The notes beneath the pieces were generated by a model. It saw only the letters and a list, made by a program, of their open reading frames with translations. It searched no databases and was not told where the DNA came from. The position numbers and the translations under genes are program-made. Shown here piece after piece: positions 7,312 to 15,248 of a stretch of 21,007 nt of DNA (position 1 is the first letter of the stretch; each line of letters opens with the position of its first letter). This stretch comes from CALHAX01 sp038523655 (GTDB lineage: Bacteria > Pseudomonadota > Alphaproteobacteria > Rhizobiales > CALHAX01), in the NCBI GenBank assembly GCA_038523655.1, contig JBCBJG010000024.1:1-21007 (forward strand). The letters are read 5' to 3'.

Positions 7312-7580
7312 CATCGCGCGCTCTGTCGCGTAGCCGTCCTGCACGGTCTGTACTGCCGTGCGCGGCCGGGGCCTCGCGTCTGCGCCCCCGACACCCGGCC
7401 TGCGCCAGCTCGCCAGCGCGCCCGCCGCGGGCCTTGCCGGCCCCGGGCCGACGCAGAGACCGGGACCCGCCACCCGTTGGTCTGGTTCGTTGCTCGCTTT
7501 AGAGGGAAGGGGCGGGTGTGAACGTGCCCGGTGCGCCGCGGGCACATGCGTTCCCGAGGCATCAGGTCTAGAGTACGGTC
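7312..7580. other. Intergenic region with a hairpin upstream of the sensor gene
   Basis: 269 very GC-rich bases with no recognisable gene. GTGCCCG (7524-7530) and CGGGCAC (7539-7545) form a 7-bp stem with an 8-base loop, 35 bases before the sensor ATG, which could lie in its 5' leader. No promoter boxes are clear. Confidence 0.4.
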
Positions 7581-9069
7581 ATGCAAGGTACAGACGATGC
7601 GCGTTCCGTCAGCGTAGCGACGGCGCGCGCCGGGCTCGGTGGCTGGCTGCAGGGCTTGTCCGTACGCTCGAAGTTTCTGATTATTCTCCTCGCCACGAGC
7701 CTGCTGAGCATGGGGCTCGTCGCGCTGGTCAGCTACTCCGTCGGCCGTGACGCCCTGCTTCGCCAGCAACTCGACCGGCTGCAGGCGATCAGTGCCTCGA
7801 AGACCAAGCGCCTCGAAGATTATTTCGGCAACATGCGCGACACGATGCGCGTGCTCGGTGCCAACCCGCTCGTCGCGCAGAACATCATCGCGTTTTCCTC
7901 CGCCTACAACGCGCTGGGTGACAAGGCGATTTCGCCCGAGCAGTCGGCGGCGTTGCGTGCCTATTACGCGACCAATTTTATTCCCAAAGTCACGACGAAT
8001 GAATCGAGCAGTTTGTTTGTCGAAAGCTACCTGCCGTAATCAGCGCGCGCCCGCTATCTGCAGTCGAAGTTCATCGTCGAAAATCCGCAACCGCTCGGCG
8101 ACAAGTACAAGCTCCTCGCCCCGTCGGACTTCTCGAACTATGGCCTCGTCCACGCGAGCTATCACGGCTGGTCCACGCAGATCGCCGAGAAGTTCGATTT
8201 CTTTGACGTGTTCCTGATCGACGCGCGCACGAACATCGTCGTCTATTCCGTCGAGAAAAAAGTCGATTTTGGCAGCAATCTCGTTGAGGGGGCGAACGCG
8301 GATTCCTCGCTCGCCCGCCCGCCTTTACAACCAGGTGAAGGCGGAGTCGGTCCCCGGCCGCGTGCGCCTGATCGACTACGACCGCTACACCCCCTCGTTC
8401 AACGCTCCAGCCGGTTTCATCGCCACGCCCGTCTTCTCGGGGCGCCGGTTCGTCGGCGTCCTCGCCGCGCAGGTTTCAATCGACGCGGTCAATCAACTGA
8501 TGAACCGGGGAGGAAAATGGCGCGAGGAAGGGCTCGGCAAGAGCGGCGAGACCTATGTGGTCGGCAGCGATCGCACGATGCGATCCAACTCCCGCTTCAT
8601 GATCGAGAAACCTGAAGCGCTCGAGGCTCGGCTCCGTGAGGCGGGGGTATCGCCGGTCACGCTCATTCGCACGATGGAACGTCGCGATACCGTGTTCGAG
8701 GTCGGCGTCGACACACCCGGCGTCGATGCGGCGATTAAAGGCCTCACCGGGCAGGACGTGTTCGACGACTACCGCGGTGTGAGGGTGCTGAGTGCCTATC
8801 GTCCGGTCGATGTGCCGGACCTCGACTGGGTCCTCATGGCGGAGATCGATTAGGAAGAGGCGCTCGCCCCGCAACGCGCGTTCCAGCGTCTGCTTCTGAT
8901 CATGGCAGCCGGGCTGACCTTGCTGGTCACCCTCGGCTCGATGCTGCTTTCACGGATGTTCTTGCGGCCCGTCACCGAACTCGTCGGCGGCGTAAGCGCA
9001 GTGCGCCGGACCAGCGTCGCCGACAACGCGCAGCCGCATGAGCGGCGGCGCAATGAGGCGGCGGAGTAG
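7581..9069 (+). pseudogene. Decayed Cache-domain membrane sensor (two stops and one frameshift)
   Basis: The intact protein can be followed through three lesions. From ATG 7581 there is a basic leader and a first membrane helix (FLIILLATSLLSMGLVALVS, near residues 32-51). A long extracellular sensor follows with FGNMRDTMRVLGANPLVAQN and a Cache-type motif, SGETYVVGSDRTMRSNSRF. A second helix, LLLIMAAGLTLLVTLGSMLL, ends at a HAMP-like RPVTELVGGV. Lesions are TAA at 8037-8039, a GCCC duplication at 8313-8323 that moves the frame by one, and TAG at 8851-8853. Reading resumes smoothly after each. The coding ends at TAG 9067-9069 soon after HAMP begins, with no cyclase, kinase or methyl-accepting domain. 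Similar sensors I know of often precede adenylate/guanylate cyclase domains; here the output domain is absent. The channel gene starts 3 bases later. Confidence 0.85.
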
Positions 9070-9072
9070 GCG

Positions 9073-10273
9073 ATGGGCGGCTGGCTTGGATTACCGCCGG
9101 AAGGACTTTGGTCGATCGGCCTCGTCGTCGCACTGATTGTCGCGAACGTGTTCGCCTTCGCGCTGGAGACCGTGCCGAGCATTGCCGCCGAGTACGGCCG
9201 CGCATTGTTCTGGTTCGACGTTGTCTCGGTCCTGATTTTTCACGGTCGAATATGCGCTGCGCATCTGGAGCTGCGTGGAGGTACCGTTCCTCAAGCGCCT
9301 CTCGCCGACCGAGGCGCGGCTGCGGTTTGCCCGCCGCCCGTACCTGATCATCGATCTGCTCGCGATCCTGCTGTTCTATCTGCAGTTCATTCTGCCGGTC
9401 GACCTACGCATCCGGCGCGTGCTGCGCCTGTTCCGTTTCTTCAAGCTCGCGCGGTATACGCCCGCCATACACACCCTCGTTCGTGTGCTCGTGAACGAGC
9501 GGCGCGCGCTTTCCGGTGCTCTGTTGCTCATGATGGCGGTGCTCACGTTCGCCTCGACGGGAATTTATTTCCTCGAGCGTAATGCGCAGCCGGAGGCGTT
9601 CGGCGCGATCCCCGATGCTACGTGGTGGACCATGGCGACGTTGACCACCGTCGGTTACGGCGACGTGTCGCCCAATACGCCGCTCGGCAAGATCTTTGGC
9701 AGCGTGGTGATGGTCATCGGCCTCGGATTGTTCGCGCTGCCGATCGTGATCATCTCGACGGGTTTCGCCCAGGAGCTTGGTCGTCGCGATTTCGTTGTAA
9801 CGTGGTCGCTGATGTCCCGCATCCCGCTGCTGGCCGAGCTGGATGCCAACGCCGTGGCCGAGCTGATGCCCCACCTGCATGCGCATAATTATCCGCCGCA
9901 CTGGGAAGTGATCCACGCCGGGACCCGCGCGACATCGATGTACTTCATCGCATCGGGATCGGTGAAGCTGACCACGCTGGCCGGCGAGCAGAAACTCTCG
10001 ACGGGAGACTTTTTCGGTGAGATCGCGTTGATCGAGGAGGGCGTCTACGACTACTCGTTCACCACCACGAGCAAGGTGCGCCTCCCCAAGCTGAATTATG
10101 AGATTTTCCTCCGTCTGCAGAGCAGCAGCCTGCAGGTGGCGGACCGGATCAAGGCGATGGCTGCCGCACGGAAGCAGGCCCGCGCTGAGGGACGCACCGA
10201 GCCGCGCAAGCTTGATGAAATCAGCACCGACGAAGCAACCGGCGTGTTCGCACCGACCGGTGCAAGCGCCTGA
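9073..10273 (+). pseudogene. Cyclic-nucleotide-gated-type potassium channel, frameshifted by one extra T
   Basis: ATG 9073 has a GGAG site upstream and starts MGGWLGLPPEGLWSIGLVVA. The frame is lost in a run of five T at 9236-9240; four T would give LIFTVEYALRIWSCVEVPFL and a single 399-residue protein. The rest (from about 9275) shows S3 RPYLIIDLLAILLFY, S4 with spaced arginines DLRIRRVLRLFRFFKLAR, the pore TLTTVGYGD (filter near 9650) and S6 VVMVIGLGLFALPIVII. A C-terminal cyclic-nucleotide-binding fold follows with MYFIASGSVKL and GDFFGEIALIEE. This matches the MlotiK1 type: six helices and a CNB domain, no N-terminal cytoplasmic domain. In the phosphate cassette the usual Arg is replaced by Tyr (10046-10048). 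A shorter product could start at GTG 9275, but it would lack S1 and S2. The extra T may be a sequencing error. Confidence 0.85.
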
Positions 10274-10280
10274 CGAGGTA

Positions 10281-10332
10281 GCCCGTGCGGCCGCTGCCTG
10301 CGCGCGCAGGGTACAAGACGGCAGCGGCGGGC
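10281..10332 (+). terminator. Long interrupted hairpin after the channel gene
   Basis: GCCGCTGCC (10290-10298) pairs perfectly with GGCAGCGGC (10320-10328), and the outer GCCCG (10281-10285) with CGGGC (10328-10332, sharing one base). The loop contains the palindrome TGCGCGCGCA at 10299-10308. It begins 8 bases after the channel stop. There is no T tract, so it is terminator-like only. Confidence 0.45.
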
Positions 10333-10433
10333 GCCCGTGAGCGACTTCAGCGATCAGCGGCTCACAAACGCTTGAAAGCCGCGCAAGAACAGCCGAGAAC
10401 GCGCTGGAAAGCGCAGCCGCGAGGGGCGGGCCG

Positions 10434-11165
10434 ATGCAAACTGTCGTATGCATGAAGTGGGGCACCCGCTACCCCTCCGACTACGTGAACCGGCTGTGGT
10501 CGATGATCGACCGTCACACAGCGCGCCCGACACGGCTCGTGTGTTACACCGACGACGCGCAGGGCATCGATCCGTCGGTCACGACCGCGCCGATCCCCGA
10601 AATCAACATTCCGGAGCGCGTTGCGACGACCGGCTGGCGCAAGATCGCGATCTGGCGCGACGACCTGCCGGAGCTCGCAGGCGACGTCCTGTTCTTCGAT
10701 CTCGACATGGTCATCACCGGGCCCATCGACGCATTCTTCGACTACGAGCCGGGGCACTATTGCGTCGTCGAAAACTTCACCCAGCGCGGACAGGAAATAG
10801 GCAACACATCGATTTTCCGCATGCCGGTTGGGAAGTATCCGGAGATTTTTGATCGCTTCAACCGCGACCCGGAAGGCGTGCTCGCGCAGTACGATATCGA
10901 GCAGCAGTACATCTCCGGCGATATAGCGGCACAGCGCTTCTGGCCGCGGGACTGGTGCGTCAGCTTCAAACACGACCTGCTTCCGCGCTGGCCGATGAAT
11001 TTCTTCCGCACGCCCGCGCTGCCGCCGAGCGTGCGCACGGTTGCTTTCACTGGTAAGCCGGACCCCGATGAGGCGGCGGTCGGCGCCTGGCCTGTGACGG
11101 CAAGTTGGAAACGGCTCTACAAGCACGTCCGCCCAACGCCGTGGATCATGGAGAACTGGCGTTGA
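10434..11165 (+). CDS. Putative GT-A fold glycosyltransferase
   Basis: 243 residues from ATG 10434, with a GAGGGG ribosome site about 8 bases upstream. It starts MQTVVCMKWGTRYPSDYVNR and has LVCYTDDAQGIDP. The metal-binding DxD motif is in LFFDLDMVITGPIDAFFDYE, typical of GT-A nucleotide-sugar transferases that read a donor and coordinate Mn. GNTSIFRMPVGKYPEIFDRF and QQYISGDIAAQRFWP complete the conserved core. There is no signal peptide or membrane helix, so it acts in the cytoplasm. The acceptor and sugar cannot be told. The next gene is translationally coupled and may act on the same glycan. Confidence 0.82.
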   Translation: MQTVVCMKWGTRYPSDYVNRLWSMIDRHTARPTRLVCYTDDAQGIDPSVTTAPIPEINIPERVATTGWRKIAIWRDDLPELAGDVLFFDLDMVITGPIDAFFDYEPGHYCVVENFTQRGQEIGNTSIFRMPVGKYPEIFDRFNRDPEGVLAQYDIEQQYISGDIAAQRFWPRDWCVSFKHDLLPRWPMNFFRTPALPPSVRTVAFTGKPDPDEAAVGAWPVTASWKRLYKHVRPTPWIMENWR

Positions 11166-12031
11166 GCAACGCTCCTTTGCCGGTCCGTTGGGGCGATGGA
11201 ATGCCCCCGGCCGAGCCCACGCGCGGCATCGGCATCCTCTCCTGGCGTGGCTACCAGAGTTTGCGCATCATGCTGGAGCGCCTCGTTGAGGTCGGCGTGC
11301 CCGAGCTATTCGATGAGCGCGTCATTTTCTTCCCCGAGATCGACGATGCCGGGAGGGCGATCGCCGATGCGTATGGTTTCCGCGCCGAAGGCGCACCGGC
11401 GAACCTCGGGATCTTCGGTGGCTTCCGCGCGTTGGGCGAGGCCTTGTCGAGCGATACAGTTTTGCTCCTCGAGAACGACCTTCTCGTCATCGAGCCGGAG
11501 ATCGAGGTCGATCGCCAGCTGACGGCAGCATTCGATGTGGTCGAGAGCGGCGCTGCAAAGATGGTTTTTCTCCGCCATACCGGCAAACCGGGCGAAGACT
11601 TCGCGACGCTCGACAAGTACGAAAGATTCTTTCCGCCGGAAAATGCGTCGCTGCTCGCGCGCCTTCGCGGTCTCATCCTGCGGACGTTCAGGCGGGACAA
11701 ACGTGCCCGCCTCGTCGGCACGGCGCCGTACGCTTCGCGGGAACCGGAGAAACTTTTCCCGCGCGAGATCGAACGCCACGAGGAAAGCGGGTTCTGGATT
11801 ATTTCTCCGCAAAACAAGGCTTGGACAAACCAGTCATTCGTCATCAGCCGCCGGTTCTTCCTCGATGAGCTGATGGCCTATGTCGAGCGCGCTGACACCT
11901 CTCGCCGCGTCAACGGGTTCAAGAACATCGAGATCGAGCTCAACAGCGCATGGTGGCGGGAACAGCCGTGGAAGATCGCCGTCGCACCGGGGTTGTTCAC
12001 CCATCAGCGCGCCGGAGACCGCGGCTACTGA
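11162..12031 (+). CDS. Unrecognised protein coupled to the glycosyltransferase, possibly GT-like
   Basis: 289 residues if started at TTG 11162, which overlaps the previous stop as TTGA and has GGAG 8 bases upstream. ATG 11201 in frame is an alternative, and ATG 11105 would overlap the upstream gene by 61 bases. I do not recognise the family with confidence. The layout is GT-A-like: GIGILSWRGYQSLRIMLERL at the start, an alpha/beta segment, then TVLLLENDLLVIEPEIEVDR where END could stand for a metal-binding motif. Later come KMVFLRHTGKPGED, then SGFWIISPQNKAWTNQSFVI, then VNGFKNIEIELNSAWWREQP near the end. No membrane segment is visible. The coupling suggests the two proteins modify the same cell-surface or small-molecule glycan; this is inference from context. 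Confidence 0.75.
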   Translation: MSNAPLPVRWGDGMPPAEPTRGIGILSWRGYQSLRIMLERLVEVGVPELFDERVIFFPEIDDAGRAIADAYGFRAEGAPANLGIFGGFRALGEALSSDTVLLLENDLLVIEPEIEVDRQLTAAFDVVESGAAKMVFLRHTGKPGEDFATLDKYERFFPPENASLLARLRGLILRTFRRDKRARLVGTAPYASREPEKLFPREIERHEESGFWIISPQNKAWTNQSFVISRRFFLDELMAYVERADTSRRVNGFKNIEIELNSAWWREQPWKIAVAPGLFTHQRAGDRGY

Positions 12032-12218
12032 GCTTGGTGCAGCTGGCCCTTGAGGGCTTCGCTTGCATGCGCCGCCTCGCCCACCCCGCCTCTCCTCCCG
12101 TCTCACCTCACCGTGAGGCGTGACGTCGGTCACGTCGCAAGGTGCCGTGCCGCGCCATGATCCGTTGCAGAAGCCGCGATGGTCGCGGCCCGCTCAACGG
12201 ACTGAATTGGAGAACACG

Positions 12219-12686
12219 ATGCTGACCACGACCCGGGGCGCCAATGTCGCCTTGCTCGCAGCCGCCGTCACCGCAGGTGCACTTCTCGCCGCGCCATCAA
12301 GTGCCGCCGCCCATCATGGCAAGACGTACAACCACGCGACCGTGACGAAGCAGGGAACGCTGAAAGCCTTCAAGCATCAGGCGCGCAAGCTCGAGCGTGC
12401 CGGCAAAGCGGACGTTAAACGCATCCGCCGTCACGGCCGCACGGTCGGCTTTGAGAAACAGCTTGCCTCCGGCAAGAAGGTGAAGGTCAAGGCGGCGGGG
12501 CATGGCAAGGTCAAGGTCACGACCTTCACGCGCAAGACGCTGGCGCAACGCGCGAAGCAGAAGGTGGCGCATGCCTACACCGCGGCAAAGCGCAAGGCGG
12601 CCCACACGGCGCAGCGTATCCGCACGGCACTGATCGGCTCGAAAACCGCGTCGAAGAAAGCGCACCGGCACGTCCGGCGGCACTGA
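12219..12686 (+). CDS. Small exported Lys/His-rich basic protein
   Basis: 155 residues from ATG 12219, fixed by GGAG 6 bases upstream. Residues 1-31 are a signal peptide (basic start, hydrophobic core ALLAAAVTAGALLAAPSS, then a likely cut after SAAA). The mature part is very basic, dense in Lys, Arg, His and Ala, in stretches such as KKVKVKAAGHGKVKVT and KASAKK-like runs near the end (SKTASKKAHRHVRRH). It resembles histone-like or polyanion-binding low-complexity proteins, but a signal peptide argues for a periplasmic or surface place. No family is recognised. It is monocistronic, and a hairpin follows 20 bases after the stop. Codon use is like the neighbours. Confidence 0.72.
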   Translation: MLTTTRGANVALLAAAVTAGALLAAPSSAAAHHGKTYNHATVTKQGTLKAFKHQARKLERAGKADVKRIRRHGRTVGFEKQLASGKKVKVKAAGHGKVKVTTFTRKTLAQRAKQKVAHAYTAAKRKAAHTAQRIRTALIGSKTASKKAHRHVRRH

Positions 12687-12706
12687 GGTAGCCGCCTGAC
12701 AAGACC

Positions 12707-12738
12707 CGCCGACGGCATAGGGTGATATGTCGTCGGCG
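12707..12738 (+). terminator. 13-bp hairpin after the basic-protein gene
   Basis: Bases 12707-12719 pair with 12726-12738 (12 Watson-Crick pairs and one G-U) around a 6-base loop. A run of seven or more T lies about 20 bases further on (from about 12757), too distant for a standard intrinsic terminator. The stretch to 12820 is also the 3' flank of the convergent DsbA-like gene. Confidence 0.5.
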
Positions 12739-12820
12739 AGCATCGCGCTGGGTAGGATTTTTTTCCCCACGCGCCGGCTGATTATTTTTCCCCCGCCGGG
12801 GTCGACGCAAGGCGACCTGA

Positions 12821-13522
12821 TCAATGCGGGAGCATTGAGTCCGCGGTCGATGGCGTGTCGATGAGTTCGGCGAGACGCTCAGCCAGAGGCTCGTACGCCT
12901 GATACCCGGCCGAGAGCACATGAAACTCGCCCGCGTTATCTCCAAGCAGGAGCGTTGGGAAACCGGTAATCCCGGCCTGCTGCGCGGTCTGAAAATCCGC
13001 CATCGTCTGCGCTTTCGTCGCCTCGGCGCCAAACGTCGCGTCGAACGCCGCGCCATCAATGCCGACCTGCTCGCTTGCCGCGCGCAACGCCGACGCCGAC
13101 CTCGTATCGGCTCCCTCGACGTAGAACGCACGATGCACCGCATGCATCATCGCAAACGTCAGCCGCGGGTCGATCAGCCTCGCAGTGACCACTGCGCGGC
13201 ATGCTGGCTCGGTGTCGTAGACGAACCCGTCCCGCTCGAAAAATGCATAGTCGAACGGTTGACCCGTGCGCTCGGCCACATGTTCCCAGTGCCCCCGGAT
13301 CGTCGATTTCTGCTCCGCATCCATCGCGCGGGTATTGAACGCGCGCAGCCCACCGACGACGACGTGGGTCAGAAGCCGCGCACCGAACGTTTCGAGCAAG
13401 CGGGTGAGCACGGGGGCAAACCCCCAGCACCACGAACACATCGGATCGCCGACGTAGACAAGATGATGCGTCGAGGCGTCACTCGGTGCGCGTGCCGCCG
13501 TCTCATTTGATGCTGCGTCCAT
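12821..13522 (-). CDS. DsbA-family (FrnE-like) thiol-disulfide protein
   Basis: 233 residues from ATG 13522 on the minus strand, with GAGG 5 bases upstream. The thioredoxin-fold active site is HLVYVGDPMCSWCWGF, with the CxxC pair at Cys29 and Cys32. The cis-proline segment GITGFPTLLLGD lies near residues 180-190, and FYVEGADTRSASALRAA is in the inserted helical domain. This is the cytosolic DsbA/FrnE-like group (COG3531-type predicted disulfide isomerases), not the periplasmic DsbA, since the leader MDAASNETAARAPSDAS is not a signal peptide. It may reduce or isomerise disulfides or handle glutathione conjugates. A start at 13609 would add 29 weak residues and is not preferred. Confidence 0.92.
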   Translation of the reverse strand: MDAASNETAARAPSDASTHHLVYVGDPMCSWCWGFAPVLTRLLETFGARLLTHVVVGGLRAFNTRAMDAEQKSTIRGHWEHVAERTGQPFDYAFFERDGFVYDTEPACRAVVTARLIDPRLTFAMMHAVHRAFYVEGADTRSASALRAASEQVGIDGAAFDATFGAEATKAQTMADFQTAQQAGITGFPTLLLGDNAGEFHVLSAGYQAYEPLAERLAELIDTPSTADSMLPH

Positions 13523-13801
13523 GTTGCCTCGCCGTCCTTTGCCTGACGACACCTGCCCCGCCGCCACGGTCGTCGATGACGCGGCACTGCCGGACTGCCT
13601 GTCGCTCACCCTCGATCGATCCGCGCTGGCGAAAGTTCCGATCGGTGATGCCCAGCGCCCAGTGATACCCGGCGCCCGTTGCTACCCGGCGTGGTCAAGA
13701 TTTCCCAGTGTCGCCCCGCACCTGCCGCAGCAGACAGCGTTAAGCAAGCGGTTACCTTCCTCGCGTAAATCAACCATAAGTTGAAAATTGCGAGATGTTC
13801 G

Positions 13802-14194
13802 ATGCCTGGCTATATCCGAAGTTTCTTGGACGAAACCCGCCGGTCGCGCCGCAGCCGGGCTGGCGCCGCGCTCGTCCTTGCCATGACATGCTCTGCGCTC
13901 CTGGGGGATGTCGCCGCTGCCCGCGCTGATGCGCCCGCATGCTCGTACGAGTCGCAGGCAGCCTTCGCGCTGACGAAACTCCCGAGGGGCGTGTTGACGC
14001 TGCGCGTTCACACATCCCCCACGCCAATCAGTCCGGTAACCTACGATCTGCCAGCCTGGGCAACTGCGATCCGCTGCGTCGGACCGTGCCGCGACGGTTT
14101 CTGCCGGATCCGGTGGCACGGCGTGGTTGGCTTTGTTCCGCGGCAATACCTGCGCCGAGATGGCGTGATCCGCCGCACGACGGACGCCTATTGA
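13802..14194 (+). CDS. Small exported protein with a bacterial SH3-like domain
   Basis: 130 residues from ATG 13802. The N-terminus has several arginines followed by a hydrophobic core AGAALVLAMTCSALLGDVAA and a probable cleavage after ARADA. The mature part shows an SH3-like pattern: LPRGVLTLRVHTSPTP, YDLPAWATAIRCVGPCRDGF, then CRIRWHGVVGFVPRQYL. The final piece with its Trp and the GFV segment is typical of bacterial SH3 (SH3_3) domains. Three cysteines (RCVGPCRDGFC) are close together and could form a disulfide in the periplasm. The domain call is moderate because the repeat is short. It faces the Pro/Ala-rich gene tail to tail, 16 bases apart. Confidence 0.75.
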   Translation: MPGYIRSFLDETRRSRRSRAGAALVLAMTCSALLGDVAAARADAPACSYESQAAFALTKLPRGVLTLRVHTSPTPISPVTYDLPAWATAIRCVGPCRDGFCRIRWHGVVGFVPRQYLRRDGVIRRTTDAY

Positions 14195-14210
14195 TCGGCA
14201 AGTTCGCGTG

Positions 14211-14876
14211 TCAGCCGCGGCTCCACCACTGCCAGATGTAAAGCTTGTGCGGCCCGCTTGGCGCGGTCGCCTCGGCCACCGGTGCAATCTCCCCGCCGAC
14301 AGCAGGCGCCGGTTGCGGTATCGCAGGGGGTGTTTCCGCCGTCGCGGCGTCGCTGACCGGCGTTGACGCAACATCCGTCGCCGGTGGCGGCGCGGTAACC
14401 GGCGCTGGCTCATTGGTCTGCGGTGCTGCCACGCTTGGGGTCGATTCAACTTCCGGGATCGCCGGAGGCATCTCTGGCTGGGGTGCTGGGCGAGCGGACG
14501 CAGGCGCTGCGGCCGGAAGCGGCGGCGCATCGAGGGTCATCGCCGGGGCGGCTGTCGCAGCAATAGGCGTTGGTGCTGCGACCGGTGCCGGATTGATCGG
14601 CGGGGGCGTCAGGCTCGGTGGCTGGGCTACAGCCGGCGCATCCGCTTTGGTGCTGGTGAGAATGCGTGGCGTGCCGCGAAGGGCCACGACATCGCGTGGG
14701 ACGGGCCGACCGAAAGGCGTCCGCGATGCTGCGCGATGTTGTCCGGGCGCCGTCGATTTGCCGCCGCCCGAACCACGATGGGCGCTGGCTGACGCTTTGC
14801 TCGGCACAAACGAGGTTTTTTTGACGACGGTCTTTCCGACAGGACGCGGACGGTAGGATCGAGTCGGCGGCAGCAT
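14211..14876 (-). CDS. Pro/Ala-rich disordered protein with an aromatic C-terminal tail
   Basis: 221 residues from ATG 14876 on the minus strand, with AGGAG 11 bases upstream; starts at 14933 or 15068 lack a site. It begins MLPPTRSYRPRPVGKTVVKK. The N-terminal quarter is basic (Lys, Arg, Ser, Gly). The middle 120 residues are almost only Pro, Ala, Thr, Val, Glu, Ser, with strings such as PAPVTAPPPATDVAS. The tail is HKLYIWQWWSRG, strikingly aromatic. No signal peptide, membrane helix or known domain is seen, so it is probably disordered. The opposite strand also has an open frame (14245-14856), but it is a Gly/Ala-rich mirror of this one and lacks family features. Coding status is likely but not certain. 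Confidence 0.65.
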   Translation of the reverse strand: MLPPTRSYRPRPVGKTVVKKTSFVPSKASASAHRGSGGGKSTAPGQHRAASRTPFGRPVPRDVVALRGTPRILTSTKADAPAVAQPPSLTPPPINPAPVAAPTPIAATAAPAMTLDAPPLPAAAPASARPAPQPEMPPAIPEVESTPSVAAPQTNEPAPVTAPPPATDVASTPVSDAATAETPPAIPQPAPAVGGEIAPVAEATAPSGPHKLYIWQWWSRG

Positions 14877-15248
14877 GGTCAGACGAGCTCCTGGGGCTGT
14901 GAGAAGCGGTTTCTGTGACCGAGAATGCAACATCAATGCCAATTTATTAACCATCCTAACAGCCCGCGTCGCCACGAAGAGCGACCTGGAAAAATGGCAC
15001 TTCCAAGCGTCAACACGCGGGGGGCGCCGATCGAGGCAATATACTGCCGCCTGCGCGTCCGCCGCCAAACTGCCCAGCCATTAGGCGCTGCCAAATATTT
15101 GTGCAGATCGCGCAGGTGGGGGCGTCAGAACGGGAACGGGTATCGGTGTGCTTCGCGGCGATAAGTCAGCGGCCGACACACATTCGGCCAAGGCGACTGA
15201 CTTCCGGCCACGGGCAGTGCACTGGAGTTCCGGAGCGCGAAATGCCGA
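14877..15248. other. Intergenic region between the Pro/Ala-rich gene and the tRNA gene
   Basis: 372 bases with no convincing gene. Bases 14930-14960 are AT-rich compared with their surroundings and lie upstream of the Pro/Ala-rich gene, so a promoter could be here. TTAACCAT occurs at 14947-14954, matching a CtrA half-site known from Caulobacter. The remaining part has no clear motif. Short open frames across it have no recognisable protein content. Confidence 0.4.

Noticed and set aside
12757..12795. T runs between the basic-protein and DsbA-like genes as intrinsic terminators
   Set aside because: The T runs are not directly after a stem on either strand; only the hairpin at 12707-12738 is supported.
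14245..14856. 203-codon plus-strand Gly/Ala-rich frame antisense to the Pro/Ala-rich gene
   Set aside because: It is the mirror of proline and alanine codons and has no start site. The minus-strand gene has an AGGAG site and a non-random aromatic tail, though coding is not proven for either.
14947..14954. TTAACCAT, a possible CtrA half-site
   Set aside because: An 8-base match without the second half-site at the expected spacing and without promoter boxes is too weak to call.
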